A stretch of DNA of 64,000 bases, taken from Sphingoaurantiacus capsulatus (lineage in GTDB: Bacteria; Pseudomonadota; Alphaproteobacteria; Sphingomonadales; Sphingomonadaceae). A program made the position numbers and the translations under genes. The notes beneath the pieces are model-generated. The model did no database searches, was not told where the DNA came from, and saw only the letters and a program-made list of their open reading frames with translations. Position 1 is the first letter of the stretch. Each line of letters starts with the position of its first letter. The DNA is taken from contig NZ_JBHRXV010000004.1 of the NCBI RefSeq assembly GCF_042648405.1, positions 1-64,000 on the forward strand, given 5' to 3'. Positions 44,951 through 53,830 of this stretch are shown here, piece after piece.

Positions 44951-45562
44951 ATGCAACCCAATCGCCGCTTCCACTGGGGCGACAAGGACGCCCTGCTCAC
45001 CTTCGTTGCCGAGGTGTCGTTCGCGCATCTTTTCGCGATGACGCCTGACGGCCCACGCGTTGCGCACGCGCCGCTGGTGGTGACGCGCGCCGGAAACTTG
45101 CGCTTCCACCTCGCTCGCGCGAACGCGCTTACCGCGCATCTCGACGGCGCGGCGATGGTCGCCAGCATCGCGGGACCGGAGGCCTACATCAGCCCCGACT
45201 GGTACGGCAGCGCCGATCAGGTGCCGACATGGAACTACCAGACCGTCGAGGCCGAGGGGCGGGTAGCGCGCCTCAGCGACGACGATCTCGTCGCCCTGCT
45301 CGACGACCTCTCCGCCGCGCATGAGGCGCGGCTGCTGCCCAAGAAGCCGTGGACCCGCGCCAAGATGACCCCCGGCCGCTTCGAGGCAATGCTGCCCGCC
45401 ATCGTCGGCTTCGAGCTGACCGTCGAAACGCTGCGCGGCACCGACAAGATGGGCCAGAACAAGACGGCTGCCGAGATGCTCGGCGCCGTCGCCGGGCTGG
45501 AGGAATCGGGCCAGACCGTCGTCGCAGACCTCATGCGCCGGCATGCCGAGGCCAAGGCATGA
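44951..45562 (+). CDS. PaiB-type FMN-binding negative transcriptional regulator
   Basis: A 203-aa protein of the PaiB/FMN-binding split-barrel family. Typical features are the N-terminal MQPNRRFHW, FAHLFAMTPDGPRVAHAPLV, LRFHLARANALTAHL, then AYISPDWYGSADQVPTWNY and the C-terminal LRGTDKMGQNKTAAEM. Bacillus PaiB represses sporulation and protease genes, but most homologues have no tested role and may simply bind flavin. It overlaps the HAD gene by 4 bases. Confidence 0.88.
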   Translation: MQPNRRFHWGDKDALLTFVAEVSFAHLFAMTPDGPRVAHAPLVVTRAGNLRFHLARANALTAHLDGAAMVASIAGPEAYISPDWYGSADQVPTWNYQTVEAEGRVARLSDDDLVALLDDLSAAHEARLLPKKPWTRAKMTPGRFEAMLPAIVGFELTVETLRGTDKMGQNKTAAEMLGAVAGLEESGQTVVADLMRRHAEAKA

Positions 45563-46224
45563 ACCGCCTCGCCGTGTTCGACTGTGACGGCACGCTCGTC
45601 GACAGCCAGGCCAACATCCTGCGCGCGATGGAGGCCTGTTTCGAACGCCACCGGCTCGACCCACCCTGCCATCACGCCACCCGCCGCATCGTCGGCTTGA
45701 GCCTCGTCGAGGCGATGCAGGCGCTGCTGCCCGAGGCCGATGCAGCGCTGCACACGAGTCTCGCCGACGACTACAAGACCGCCTTCCAGCGGCTGCGCGC
45801 CGAAAGCGCGCTGCTCGAGGAGCCGCTCTATGCTGGTGTCGTCGAGGCGCTCACCGAACTGGAGGCGCGCGGCTGGCTGCTCGGCGTCGCCACCGGCAAG
45901 TCCGACCGCGGCCTCAACCTCTGCCTGACGCACCACGGCATCGCCGACCGCTTCGTCACCCTGCAGACCGCCGACCGCCACCCGTCGAAGCCGCATCCCG
46001 CGATGCTCGAAGCCGCGATGGCGGAGGCCGGCGCCGCGCCCGGGACCACGCTGATGATCGGCGACACGCGCTTCGACATGGCGATGGGCGTCGCCGCCGG
46101 CGTTCGCGCCATCGGCGTCGACTGGGGCTATCATGACCCCGAAGAGCTGTACGCCGCCGGCGCCGTCGCGGTGATCGACCGCTTCGACACGCTGTTCGCC
46201 CTGCTGGAGGAAACACCCGCATGA
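45559..46224 (+). CDS. HAD-IA hydrolase, phosphoglycolate phosphatase-like
   Basis: A 221-aa phosphatase. HAD motif I is VFDCDGTLVDS (nucleophile Asp8), motif II the Thr in LGVATGKSDRGL, motif III the Lys in KPHPAM and motif IV MIGDTRFDMAM. A helical cap at about 15-85 is of subclass IA, as in phosphoglycolate phosphatase and pyrophosphatase PpaX. The substrate is not resolved. It is translationally coupled to paiB upstream and to the small membrane protein gene downstream. Confidence 0.92.
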   Translation: MNRLAVFDCDGTLVDSQANILRAMEACFERHRLDPPCHHATRRIVGLSLVEAMQALLPEADAALHTSLADDYKTAFQRLRAESALLEEPLYAGVVEALTELEARGWLLGVATGKSDRGLNLCLTHHGIADRFVTLQTADRHPSKPHPAMLEAAMAEAGAAPGTTLMIGDTRFDMAMGVAAGVRAIGVDWGYHDPEELYAAGAVAVIDRFDTLFALLEETPA

Positions 46225-46451
46225 CCGTCCCGGAAAATGTCGCCAAGCGCCGCTTTCTCACCCTCCAGCTCTTCCGCCTCGCCGGCCTGATCGTCGCAGC
46301 GGCCGGCGGCCTCGTCTGGCAGACCGACAGACTGACGCCCTATCCGATGCCCGGCTACGGCAAGGCGCTGCTGGCGCTCGGCCTGTTCATGATGATGGTC
46401 GTGCCGCCGATCCTGCGCCGCGCCTGGCGCAGCCCGCTCAACGACCGGTGA
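46221..46451 (+). CDS. Small membrane protein of unknown function
   Basis: A 76-aa protein with two hydrophobic helices (about 17-34, FRLAGLIVAAAGGLVW, and 47-64, ALLALGLFMMMVVPPIL), a short polar loop DRLTPYPMPGYGK and a basic C-terminus. I do not recognise a named family. It is held between the HAD gene and the ATP12-type chaperone by 4-base overlaps on both sides. The conserved placement beside ATP12 suggests a link to the inner membrane or ATP synthase assembly, which is speculation. Confidence 0.8.
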   Translation: MTVPENVAKRRFLTLQLFRLAGLIVAAAGGLVWQTDRLTPYPMPGYGKALLALGLFMMMVVPPILRRAWRSPLNDR

Positions 46452-47143
46452 AGCGCTTCTATAAGGAGGCCGCCGCCGCGCCGGTCGACGGTGGCTGGCA
46501 GGTGACGCTCGACGGCCGTGCCATCCGCACGCCCGCCAAGGCCCCGCTGGTGGTGCCGGGCGAGGCGATGGCGCGCGCGATCGCCGGCGAATGGGCGGCG
46601 CAGGGCGAGGAGATCAAGCCCGGCTCGATGCCGCTGACCGGCCTCGCCAACGCCACCATCGACCGCGTCAGCGCCGGCCGCGAAGCCTTCATCGACAGCC
46701 TCGCCGCCTATGGCGACGGCGACGTGCTCGCCTATCGCGCCGAGCATCCCGACGATCTGCTGCAGCGGCAGGTCGCCGCCTGGAACCCCATCCTCGACTG
46801 GGCGGAGCGCCGCTACGGCGTCGAGTTCACGCTCGTGCAGGGCATCATGCACAAGCCGCAGCCCGCCGGCACCGTCGCGACGCTGCGCGCGGCGCTCGCC
46901 GGGCTCGACGATTTCACGCTGACCGCGATGCAGCCGCTGGTCACGATCACCGGCTCGCTGGTCATCGCGCTGGCGCTCCTGGAAAGCGCGATCGACGCCG
47001 AGACGGGCTGGACCGCCGCGCATCTCGACGAGCTTTACCAAGTCGAGAAATGGGGCGAGGATTCGCTGGCGACGGCAGCGCGCGACCATCGCCGCGCCGA
47101 TTTCGACGCGGCGATGTGCTTCGTCAGGCTGTCCGCGTCGTAG
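46448..47143 (+). CDS. ATP12 family F1-ATPase assembly chaperone
   Basis: A 231-aa relative of mitochondrial ATP12, the chaperone for the alpha subunit of F1-ATPase. Family features are the N-terminal KRFYKEAAAAPVDGGW with VTLDGRAIRTPAKAPLVVP, AIAGEWAAQGEEIKPGSMPL, LANATIDRV, and the C-terminal LDELYQVEKWGEDSLA. It starts with GTG inside the stop of the preceding gene (GTGA). Its end overlaps the convergent membrane protein gene by 20 bases. Confidence 0.93.
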   Translation: MKRFYKEAAAAPVDGGWQVTLDGRAIRTPAKAPLVVPGEAMARAIAGEWAAQGEEIKPGSMPLTGLANATIDRVSAGREAFIDSLAAYGDGDVLAYRAEHPDDLLQRQVAAWNPILDWAERRYGVEFTLVQGIMHKPQPAGTVATLRAALAGLDDFTLTAMQPLVTITGSLVIALALLESAIDAETGWTAAHLDELYQVEKWGEDSLATAARDHRRADFDAAMCFVRLSAS

Positions 47144-47672
47144 GGACGAACCAGCGCGCGAGCACATAGCCCGCGCCGACGAGGCTGATCCATTCGATCC
47201 CCGCGACATAGAGCGCGTTCGGCCAGTCGGTGTGAAACCAGATCGGCTCGCCGAGCCGCGTGAAGAACACCGCGACGAGGCTGGCCAGCATGACGAGCTG
47301 GAATCGCGTGCCGACGTCGGTGATGCGGTCGCGCACCGCCCACAGCATCAGGCCGAGGATGAAGGCCGCGATCGCCATGTGGACGAAGCCCGACAGGAAG
47401 ACCATCGGATCATAGGCGACAAAGCCGTTGCTGTTCACCTGGACGATGGCGATCGGCCCGGCGGCATAGGCGGCCATGCCTTCGGGCGAATGGCCGTCGG
47501 GGATCGTGTAGGTACCGGTCGGCAACCCCTTGAGCGCCGACTGCACCGCGAGCTGCTGCTCGAGGCTCGCCGACTTGTAGCCGGTCTCCATGAGCGGCGT
47601 GCCGTAGGCGAGAAAGCCCATCAGGAACATGAACAGGGCGCCGAGCAGGCTGCCCAAAATCAGCTTAGGCAT
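47124..47672 (-). CDS. Conserved integral membrane protein of unknown function
   Basis: A 182-aa protein with an N-terminal helix (about 4-24, MPKLILGSLLGALFMFLMGF), a periplasmic-type loop of about 75 residues containing YTIPDGHSPEGMAAYAAGP, and three further helices (about 87-110, 118-138 and 147-170). It resembles a widespread group of about 180-aa membrane proteins without a defined function. I do not recognise a named domain. GGGAGGATACGTC precedes the ATG. It stands alone, convergent with the ATP12-type gene. Confidence 0.78.
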   Translation of the reverse strand: MPKLILGSLLGALFMFLMGFLAYGTPLMETGYKSASLEQQLAVQSALKGLPTGTYTIPDGHSPEGMAAYAAGPIAIVQVNSNGFVAYDPMVFLSGFVHMAIAAFILGLMLWAVRDRITDVGTRFQLVMLASLVAVFFTRLGEPIWFHTDWPNALYVAGIEWISLVGAGYVLARWFVPTTRTA

Positions 47673-47769
47673 GACGTATCCTCCCCTCGCCGCAGGCCTG
47701 CGTCGTGCGCGCAAGCTGGTCGCGGCAGTGCCAATCTACCTCATTCCGGGGTCGCCACGAAATACGGCG

Positions 47770-50460
47770 CTATTTGCTCGTCAGCGTCCAGACGCCGTCC
47801 CAGTCGGGGGCGGGCGGCGCCGCGGCATAGGCGCGAGCGCGGTCGAGATACATCGCCGAGGGCCGGTCGCCCGGCATCAGCTTCAGCGCCGCCTCGAACC
47901 GCTTCGCTGCCGCTTTCCAGTCGCGCGCCCGATACGCCGCGAGCCCCGCGCCATACTCACCGAGCAGGTCGCCGATCGCTGCCTCGTCGCGGAAACCGAG
48001 CGATTCATACACCGCCACCGGCCGGTCCTTGCCCTTCACCCGGATAACGTCGATCTCGCGCAGCAGCGCCGGCTGCGTCAGCTCGCGCACTGTCGATTCG
48101 GACAGCAATATCTTCACGCCATATTGCTTGGTGGCGCCCTCCAGCCGCGAGGCGAGGTTCACATTGTCGCCGATGACGGTGTATTCCATGCGCTTCGCCG
48201 AGCCGATGTTGCCGACGATCACCTCGCCCGTCGAAATGCCGATGCCGATGTCGATCGCGGCCCGTCCGACCACGGCACGCCGCTCGTTCAGCTCGGCCAG
48301 CTTCACCATCATCTGGTTGGCGACGGCGAGCGCGTTGTCGGCGTCCTGCGGGCCGTTAAACGGCGCGCCGAACAGCGCCATGATCGCGTCGCCGATATAT
48401 TTGTCGAGGATGCCGCCGTGCTGGAAGATCACGTCGACCATCTCGGTGAAATACTCGTTGAGCATCGTCACCGTGTCGCGCGCGCCGAGCGCTTCGGAGA
48501 TCGTGGTGAAGCTCCGCACGTCGGAGAACATCACCGACACCTTCTGGTCCTTGCCGCCCAGCTCGGACTCGCCGCCGGCGAGCAACTGGTCGGCGACCTC
48601 CTTCGACATGTAGCGCGCCATCGTCGAGCGCACGCGCTTCTCGCTGGTGATGTCCTCCAGCACCAGCATCGAGCCGATCCGCTGCTCGGCGGCATCGATC
48701 AGCGGCATGGCGGTGAGGTTGACCGAGGCGGTGCCGCCGGCCGTCCGCTCGATCTGCGCATCGACCGCCAGCGAGGTCTCGCCCGTCGCCTGCGTCTTCT
48801 CGAGGCGCTCCGCCACCCAGCGGTTCACCCCCGCGAATACGTCGTTGGCGGGCGCGCCCACCAGCCCGTCGCGCTGCGCCGCCAGCACGGCCAGCGCCGC
48901 ATCGTTGGCGGTGACGATCCGCCCATCGGCGTCGAGCGTGACGATGCCGTTCGAGGTACTTTTCAGGATGCTCTCATTGTAGTTCTTCATCGACAGCACG
49001 TCGTCGAACAGCTGCGCATTCTCAAGGCACACGGCGATCTGCGCCGAAAAGGCGCGCAGCCTGGCCTCGTCCCTCGAGGTGAAGGCGCCGCCGCGCTTGT
49101 TGAGCACTTGCGCGACGCCGATGCGCACCCCCGCCTTGTTGCTGATCGGCACGCAGAGGATGCTCTCGGTGCGAAAGCCCGTCTGCCGGTCGACTTCCGG
49201 GCTGAAGCGCGGATCGGCATAGGGGTCGTCGATATTTTCGGACGCGCCGCTGGCGAACACCGACCCGGCGATACCCTGCGTCGAAGGGATGCGAATCTCA
49301 CGCATCTCGACCCCGGCGGCATAGACCGAGAACAGCTCGTCGTTCTTCGCGTCGTGCACGAACAAGGTCGATCGCTCGGCGCCCAATAGCTCGGCGGTCG
49401 CCTTCATGATCCGCGCGATCAGCAGGTCGAGCTTCAGCTCGCCGACGAGGTCGTGGCTGATCTCGAGGATGCGCTGCTCCTCGCGCAGCGACGCAAGCAT
49501 CAAACTGAACCCCCGATAGAGGTCGGCATATTCGTCGGTCGAGATGACGTCGAGCTGCGCCTCGTCGAGCCGCCCGCCCTCGACCTCGCGCATCGCGTCG
49601 ATCATCCGCGCCGCCGACCGCGACACCTCGTTGGCGGTCAGCACCGCCATGATCACCGACCCTGCCATGCACAGCAGCATGACGCCGCCGATCCACACAT
49701 AGAGCGGCATCATCCCCGCCGCGTCGACGGTGACGCCGCGCGAGATCAGCAGCCGGTCGAGCTTGAACAGGAAGGAGGCGGCGAAGAACAGCAGCGGCAG
49801 CGAAGTGACGAAGATCGCCAGATACAGCAGCTTGGTCTTCAGCCGCACCGCGATCAGCCGGTGCTGCTCCGCCGCCGGGATCGCGCCGCCGGCCGCGCGG
49901 GTCAGCCGGCCGATGATCGGCTCGACGTCGCGGCTGACCACGAAATATTCGAAGATCGCGTGCGTCGGCGAGGCGAAGAACAGTACCGTCGCGGCGAAGG
50001 TGACGATCTGCCAGAGCGCGAAATTGCCGTCGAGCACGAGGTTCGACAGCACCAGCGCCATCGACGCCGCGAAGGTCGCCGCCGGCCCGTGCAGCAGGGT
50101 CACGCGCAGCGCCGACATGAAGGGCAGGTTGAGCGCCCGGACGACGCCGTCGATCGCTATCAGCCCCGGGGGCGTCTCGCCGCGATCCACATAGGCCAGC
50201 GCATCGCCGATCGGCTTCAGGTGCCGCCGGATCACCACCACATCGAGCGAGGTGTAGAAAGCGATGCCGGGCGCCAGCATGATGAACATGCAGGCCCACT
50301 GCCAGCCGGTGAACTCGAGCCCGAGGAACACCAGCAGCAGAGTCACCACCACCGCCGCCAGCGAGGCGAGGTGGTAGACGACGACCATGCGCCAGAACAG
50401 CGCGCGACCCGAATCGCCCGCCGCCGGTGCGGCATCCCTCGTCAGTTCGACCGAAGCCAT
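47770..50460 (-). CDS. Membrane adenylate cyclase (class III) with HAMP, GAF and PAS
   Basis: A large signalling cyclase of 896 aa. It has six membrane helices (about 22-48, 54-76, 125-143, 148-170, 211-232 and 251-275), a HAMP-like linker (276-328), a GAF domain (340-488), a PAS domain (495-605) and a class III cyclase domain (640-815), then a C-terminal helical repeat (825-880). The active site looks complete: metal-binding Asp647 (FSDVRS) and Asp691 (YIGDAIM), Lys687 and Asp765 expected for adenine selection, and Asn768 and Arg772 for the transition state. ATP to cAMP is therefore more likely than cGMP. It is transcribed alone. What the GAF and PAS domains sense is unknown. Confidence 0.92.
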   Translation of the reverse strand: MASVELTRDAAPAAGDSGRALFWRMVVVYHLASLAAVVVTLLLVFLGLEFTGWQWACMFIMLAPGIAFYTSLDVVVIRRHLKPIGDALAYVDRGETPPGLIAIDGVVRALNLPFMSALRVTLLHGPAATFAASMALVLSNLVLDGNFALWQIVTFAATVLFFASPTHAIFEYFVVSRDVEPIIGRLTRAAGGAIPAAEQHRLIAVRLKTKLLYLAIFVTSLPLLFFAASFLFKLDRLLISRGVTVDAAGMMPLYVWIGGVMLLCMAGSVIMAVLTANEVSRSAARMIDAMREVEGGRLDEAQLDVISTDEYADLYRGFSLMLASLREEQRILEISHDLVGELKLDLLIARIMKATAELLGAERSTLFVHDAKNDELFSVYAAGVEMREIRIPSTQGIAGSVFASGASENIDDPYADPRFSPEVDRQTGFRTESILCVPISNKAGVRIGVAQVLNKRGGAFTSRDEARLRAFSAQIAVCLENAQLFDDVLSMKNYNESILKSTSNGIVTLDADGRIVTANDAALAVLAAQRDGLVGAPANDVFAGVNRWVAERLEKTQATGETSLAVDAQIERTAGGTASVNLTAMPLIDAAEQRIGSMLVLEDITSEKRVRSTMARYMSKEVADQLLAGGESELGGKDQKVSVMFSDVRSFTTISEALGARDTVTMLNEYFTEMVDVIFQHGGILDKYIGDAIMALFGAPFNGPQDADNALAVANQMMVKLAELNERRAVVGRAAIDIGIGISTGEVIVGNIGSAKRMEYTVIGDNVNLASRLEGATKQYGVKILLSESTVRELTQPALLREIDVIRVKGKDRPVAVYESLGFRDEAAIGDLLGEYGAGLAAYRARDWKAAAKRFEAALKLMPGDRPSAMYLDRARAYAAAPPAPDWDGVWTLTSK

Positions 50461-50594
50461 GTCACGCAAATCCCACCCTGCGCCGGAGTTTACCGCCCGT
50501 GCCGGTCGGCGCCACCCGGCAAATCAACGACATGGCCCGATATGGGTGAAGAAAGCGGTTGCGCGCCGGCCTCGCCGCCCGCCAAAGCGGCGTC

Positions 50595-51506
50595 ATGCCG
50601 ATCACGTCGCTCTCCTGGCCGCACGCGCTGCTCGCCATCGCGATCACCGCGGTGTGGGGCACCAACTTCGTGGTGATCCGGCTGGGGCTCGATGATCTGC
50701 CGCCGCTGCTGTTCGCGACCCTGCGCTTCGCGCTCGCCTTCCTGCCCGCCGCGCTGTTCATCCGCCGCCCTGATGTGCCGTGGCGCCGCCTCGCCGCCTA
50801 TGGCGTACTGATCGGCGCCGGGCAGTTCGGGCTGCTGTTCATCGCGATGAGCGGCAACATCTCCCCCGGCCTCGCCTCGCTGGTCGTTCAGTCACAGGTC
50901 TTCTTCACCATCGCCCTCTCCATGCGCGCCACCGGCGAGAAGGTGCAGCCGGTGCAGTGGTTCGCCGTCGCCTTGGCGGCCAGCGGCGTCGCGCTGATCG
51001 CCGCCCGCGCCGACAGCGACGCGACCCCGCTCGGCCTCGCGCTGGTGCTCCTGGCGGCGCTGAGCTGGGCCGGCGGCAACACTGTCGCGCGCGCCAATCC
51101 CAAGGCCAACATGCTCGCCTATGTCGTCTGGTCGAGCGTCTTCGCCGTGCCGCCGCTCCTCGCGCTGTCGCTGATCTTCGAAGGCTCAGCGGCCATCTCC
51201 GCCGGCCTCGCCAACGCCGACGCCGTCACCTGGGGCGTCGTGCTCTGGCAGTCGGTCGGCAACAGCCTGTTCGGCTACGCCGCCTGGGGCTGGCTGCTGG
51301 CCCGCTACCCGGCGGCAACGGTCGCGCCGATGTCGCTGCTGGTGCCGGTATTCGGCATGGCCGCGTCCGCGTGGTGGCTGGGCGAAGACCTGCCGCTGTG
51401 GAAGCTCGCGGCGGGCGGGTTGATCCTGGCGGGGCTGGCGATCAACGTGCTGTGGGCAAGGATCGCGGCGATGCGCGCAGCGGGGCGGACGCCTATGGCG
51501 GGTTAG
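50595..51506 (+). CDS. EamA/DMT family transporter
   Basis: A 303-aa inner-membrane protein with ten predicted helices in two EamA repeats. It opens with LLAIAITAVWGTNFVVIRLG and the second half begins LVLLAALSWAGGNTVARANP. This is the drug/metabolite transporter superfamily, which includes RhtA and YdcZ-like exporters of amino acids and metabolites. The substrate cannot be inferred. The start at the ATG giving MPITSLSWPHALL fits the first helix; a longer in-frame extension is not supported. Confidence 0.9.
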   Translation: MPITSLSWPHALLAIAITAVWGTNFVVIRLGLDDLPPLLFATLRFALAFLPAALFIRRPDVPWRRLAAYGVLIGAGQFGLLFIAMSGNISPGLASLVVQSQVFFTIALSMRATGEKVQPVQWFAVALAASGVALIAARADSDATPLGLALVLLAALSWAGGNTVARANPKANMLAYVVWSSVFAVPPLLALSLIFEGSAAISAGLANADAVTWGVVLWQSVGNSLFGYAAWGWLLARYPAATVAPMSLLVPVFGMAASAWWLGEDLPLWKLAAGGLILAGLAINVLWARIAAMRAAGRTPMAG

Positions 51507-51523
51507 CCTGAGCGAAGGGTTAG

Positions 51524-51841
51524 ATGGCAGATACCGAAACAGGGCATGCTCGGCGCATGATCGATATGAGAAGCGAACTCGGCGCTGCTGAACCTTGGCG
51601 ACTGCTCCGCTACATTGCTTCTGCAATCCACGGCTTCACCATTATGGCGCGTGATCCCGATACGTCCGCCGAAGAGAGGAGCCGCATAAACAATTCTATT
51701 CACTATCTCGCGGGATATATGATGGCCCTGACTAAGGCAGATGAGCGGCTGACCGATAGTCGCATCGACGCGATCTTAGAGTTGGTGGGCCGCCTGGAGA
51801 GCCCTTTGGCGGAAGCGATCCGCGCAGATCTAACTCGCTAA
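51524..51841 (+). CDS. Hypothetical protein
   Basis: A 105-aa predicted all-helical, soluble protein (MADTETGHARRMIDMRSEL at the start, SIHYLAGYMMALTKADERLT in the middle, ending LAEAIRADLTR). I recognise no family. Its region (about 51500-51900) is visibly lower in GC and in codon bias than its neighbours, which may mean recent acquisition or weak selection. It starts 17 bases after the EamA gene, so it could be co-transcribed, but no good ribosome-binding site beyond AGCGAAGGG is seen. Confidence 0.6.
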   Translation: MADTETGHARRMIDMRSELGAAEPWRLLRYIASAIHGFTIMARDPDTSAEERSRINNSIHYLAGYMMALTKADERLTDSRIDAILELVGRLESPLAEAIRADLTR

Positions 51842-51948
51842 AAGTTGCAGCATCAGCCTAGGAAAGTCGGGAACGAAGCTTGGCTTCAATTATGGGGCTA
51901 GCAGAGTAGAGCGCTCGCATGGCCACGGCGCACCGCTACACTGCGCCC

Positions 51949-52857
51949 ATGACCGACATCCTCCTCCACCAGTACGACACCTCGCCCTTCTCCGAGAAGG
52001 TGCGCGTCTGCCTCGGCATCAAGGGGCTCGCGTGGCGCGCGGTCGACCAGCCAGTGATCATGCCCAAGCCCGATCTGCTGCCGCTGACCGGCGGCTACCG
52101 GCGCATCCCGGTCATGCAGATCGGCGCCGACATCTGGCTCGACAGCGTGCTGATCGTGCGCGAGCTCGAACGGCGCTTTCCGGAGCCGACGCTCTTCCCG
52201 GCGGGCGACCGCGGGCTCGGCGCGGCGCTGGCCTTGTGGACCGACCGGACGATGTTCCAGGCGGCGGTGGCGATCATCTTCGGCGGTCTCGGCGACAAGG
52301 TGCCGGAGGCCTTCATCCGCGACCGCGAGGCGCTGAGCGGGCGGCCGTTCGATGTGGTGGCGATGAAGGCGGCGGTGCCGCACATGACGGCGCAGCTGGC
52401 GGCGCAGGTGGCGTTGATCGCCGAACAGTTGGGCGACGGCCGTAAGTTCCTGACCGGCGCGCAGCCCGGCCTCGCCGACGCCAGCGCCTATTACAACCTG
52501 TGGTTCATCCGCTCCGCATTCCCGCCCGCTGCCGCCGGCTTCGAGGCCGATCCGCTGATCGCCGGCTGGCTGTCGCGCGTCGCTGGCGTTGGCCATGGCG
52601 AGCGGTCGAGCGCGACGCCCGAACAGGCGCTCGACATCGCACGCGATGCGACGCCGATTGGCAGCGAAGTTGCGGAGCAGGACGCCGCACTTGCGGGCAA
52701 GGAGGTCACCGTCTCCGCCGAGGATTATGGCCGCGATCCGATCCGCGGCGTTCTGGTCGGATCGTCGCCGCACCATATGTCGCTGCGCCGCGAAGACCCG
52801 CGCGTCGGCACCGTCGTCGTGCACACCCCGCGCCTCGGCTTCGTGGTGCGCGGCTGA
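51949..52857 (+). CDS. Glutathione S-transferase-like protein
   Basis: A 302-aa protein with an N-terminal thioredoxin-fold GST domain (about 1-80: LLHQYDTSPFSEKVRVCLGI, GYRRIPVMQIGADIWLDSVL) and a C-terminal helical domain (about 90-215, LTGAQPGLADASAYYNLWFI). An extra 80-residue part at the end is more strand-rich. Known family function is glutathione-dependent conjugation or reduction, but this long form is less characterised. The ATG giving MTDILLHQ is the natural start. It joins the downstream hydrolase by a TGATG overlap. Confidence 0.85.
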   Translation: MTDILLHQYDTSPFSEKVRVCLGIKGLAWRAVDQPVIMPKPDLLPLTGGYRRIPVMQIGADIWLDSVLIVRELERRFPEPTLFPAGDRGLGAALALWTDRTMFQAAVAIIFGGLGDKVPEAFIRDREALSGRPFDVVAMKAAVPHMTAQLAAQVALIAEQLGDGRKFLTGAQPGLADASAYYNLWFIRSAFPPAAAGFEADPLIAGWLSRVAGVGHGERSSATPEQALDIARDATPIGSEVAEQDAALAGKEVTVSAEDYGRDPIRGVLVGSSPHHMSLRREDPRVGTVVVHTPRLGFVVRG

Positions 52858-53819
52858 TGGAGGAGCGCATCATCGACGCCGGCGAGGTGCGGCTACGCGC
52901 CATGGTCGAGGGCAGCGGCCCGCTGGTGCTGATGGTCCATGGCTTTCCCGAAAGCTGGTATTCGTGGCGCCACCAGATCGGCGCGATTGCTGCCGCCGGC
53001 TTCACCGCCTGCGCGATTGACGTGCGCGGCTATGGCGGTTCCGACAAGCCGCACGCCGTCGACGCCTATGCGATGGAGCGGCTGATCGCCGACAACGTCG
53101 GCGTCGCCGACGCGCTGTCGCCGGGTGCGCCCGCGATCCTGATCGGCCATGACTGGGGGGCGCCGATCGTGTGGAACTCGGCGCTGATCCGCCCCGATCG
53201 CTTCCGCGCCGTCGCGGCGCTGTCGATCCCCTATCAGGGCGTGTCGCCGCGCCCGTTCGCCGAACTGTTCGACCTTGCCTTCACCCAGAAGAACCGCTTC
53301 TTCTACCAAGCCTATTTCCAGGCCGAAGGCGTCGCCGAAGCCGAGGCCGAGGCCGACCCGCGCCGCTTCCTGCGCCAGTTCATCTATGCGCTGTCGGGCG
53401 ATGTCCTCGAAGGCAGCTGGCCCGCCGACAAGACCGCTGACGCGACGATGCTCGACGGCCTCGCCGATTGCGCCATGCCGCTGCCGTGGCTGTCGGAGGC
53501 CGACCTCGACTATTACGCCGCCGAGTTCAACCACTCGGGCTTCCGCGGCCCGCTCAACCGCTACCGCAATCACCGTCGCGACTGGGAATTTCTCACCGCC
53601 TACAAGGACCGAAAGATCGAGCAGCCGGCGCTGTTCATCGGCGGCACGCGCGACCTCGCCTTCAGCATGATCGGCCGCAGCGACCCGATCGAGGTGATGC
53701 GCCGCCACGTCCCCAATCTTCGCGGCGCGCATATGCTTGAGGGTTGCGGTCACTGGACGCAGCAGGAGCGGCCGGAGGAGGTGACGAAGCTACTGCTGGA
53801 TTGGCTGAAGAGCCTCTAA
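52857..53819 (+). CDS. Alpha/beta hydrolase, epoxide hydrolase-like
   Basis: A 320-aa hydrolase with the epoxide-hydrolase pattern: oxyanion motif VMVHGFPESWYSWRHQI, Asp nucleophile in IGHDWGAPIVW, a cap domain with tyrosines (FFYQAYFQ, DLDYYAAEF) that could protonate the epoxide, and catalytic His in LEGCGHWTQQERPEEV. Haloalkane dehalogenases share the HDWG motif and cannot be fully excluded. It begins inside the stop codon of the GST-like gene. This pairing of two detoxification-type enzymes suggests joint handling of electrophiles, by inference. Confidence 0.87.
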   Translation: MEERIIDAGEVRLRAMVEGSGPLVLMVHGFPESWYSWRHQIGAIAAAGFTACAIDVRGYGGSDKPHAVDAYAMERLIADNVGVADALSPGAPAILIGHDWGAPIVWNSALIRPDRFRAVAALSIPYQGVSPRPFAELFDLAFTQKNRFFYQAYFQAEGVAEAEAEADPRRFLRQFIYALSGDVLEGSWPADKTADATMLDGLADCAMPLPWLSEADLDYYAAEFNHSGFRGPLNRYRNHRRDWEFLTAYKDRKIEQPALFIGGTRDLAFSMIGRSDPIEVMRRHVPNLRGAHMLEGCGHWTQQERPEEVTKLLLDWLKSL

Positions 53820-53830
53820 CCACTCCAACC

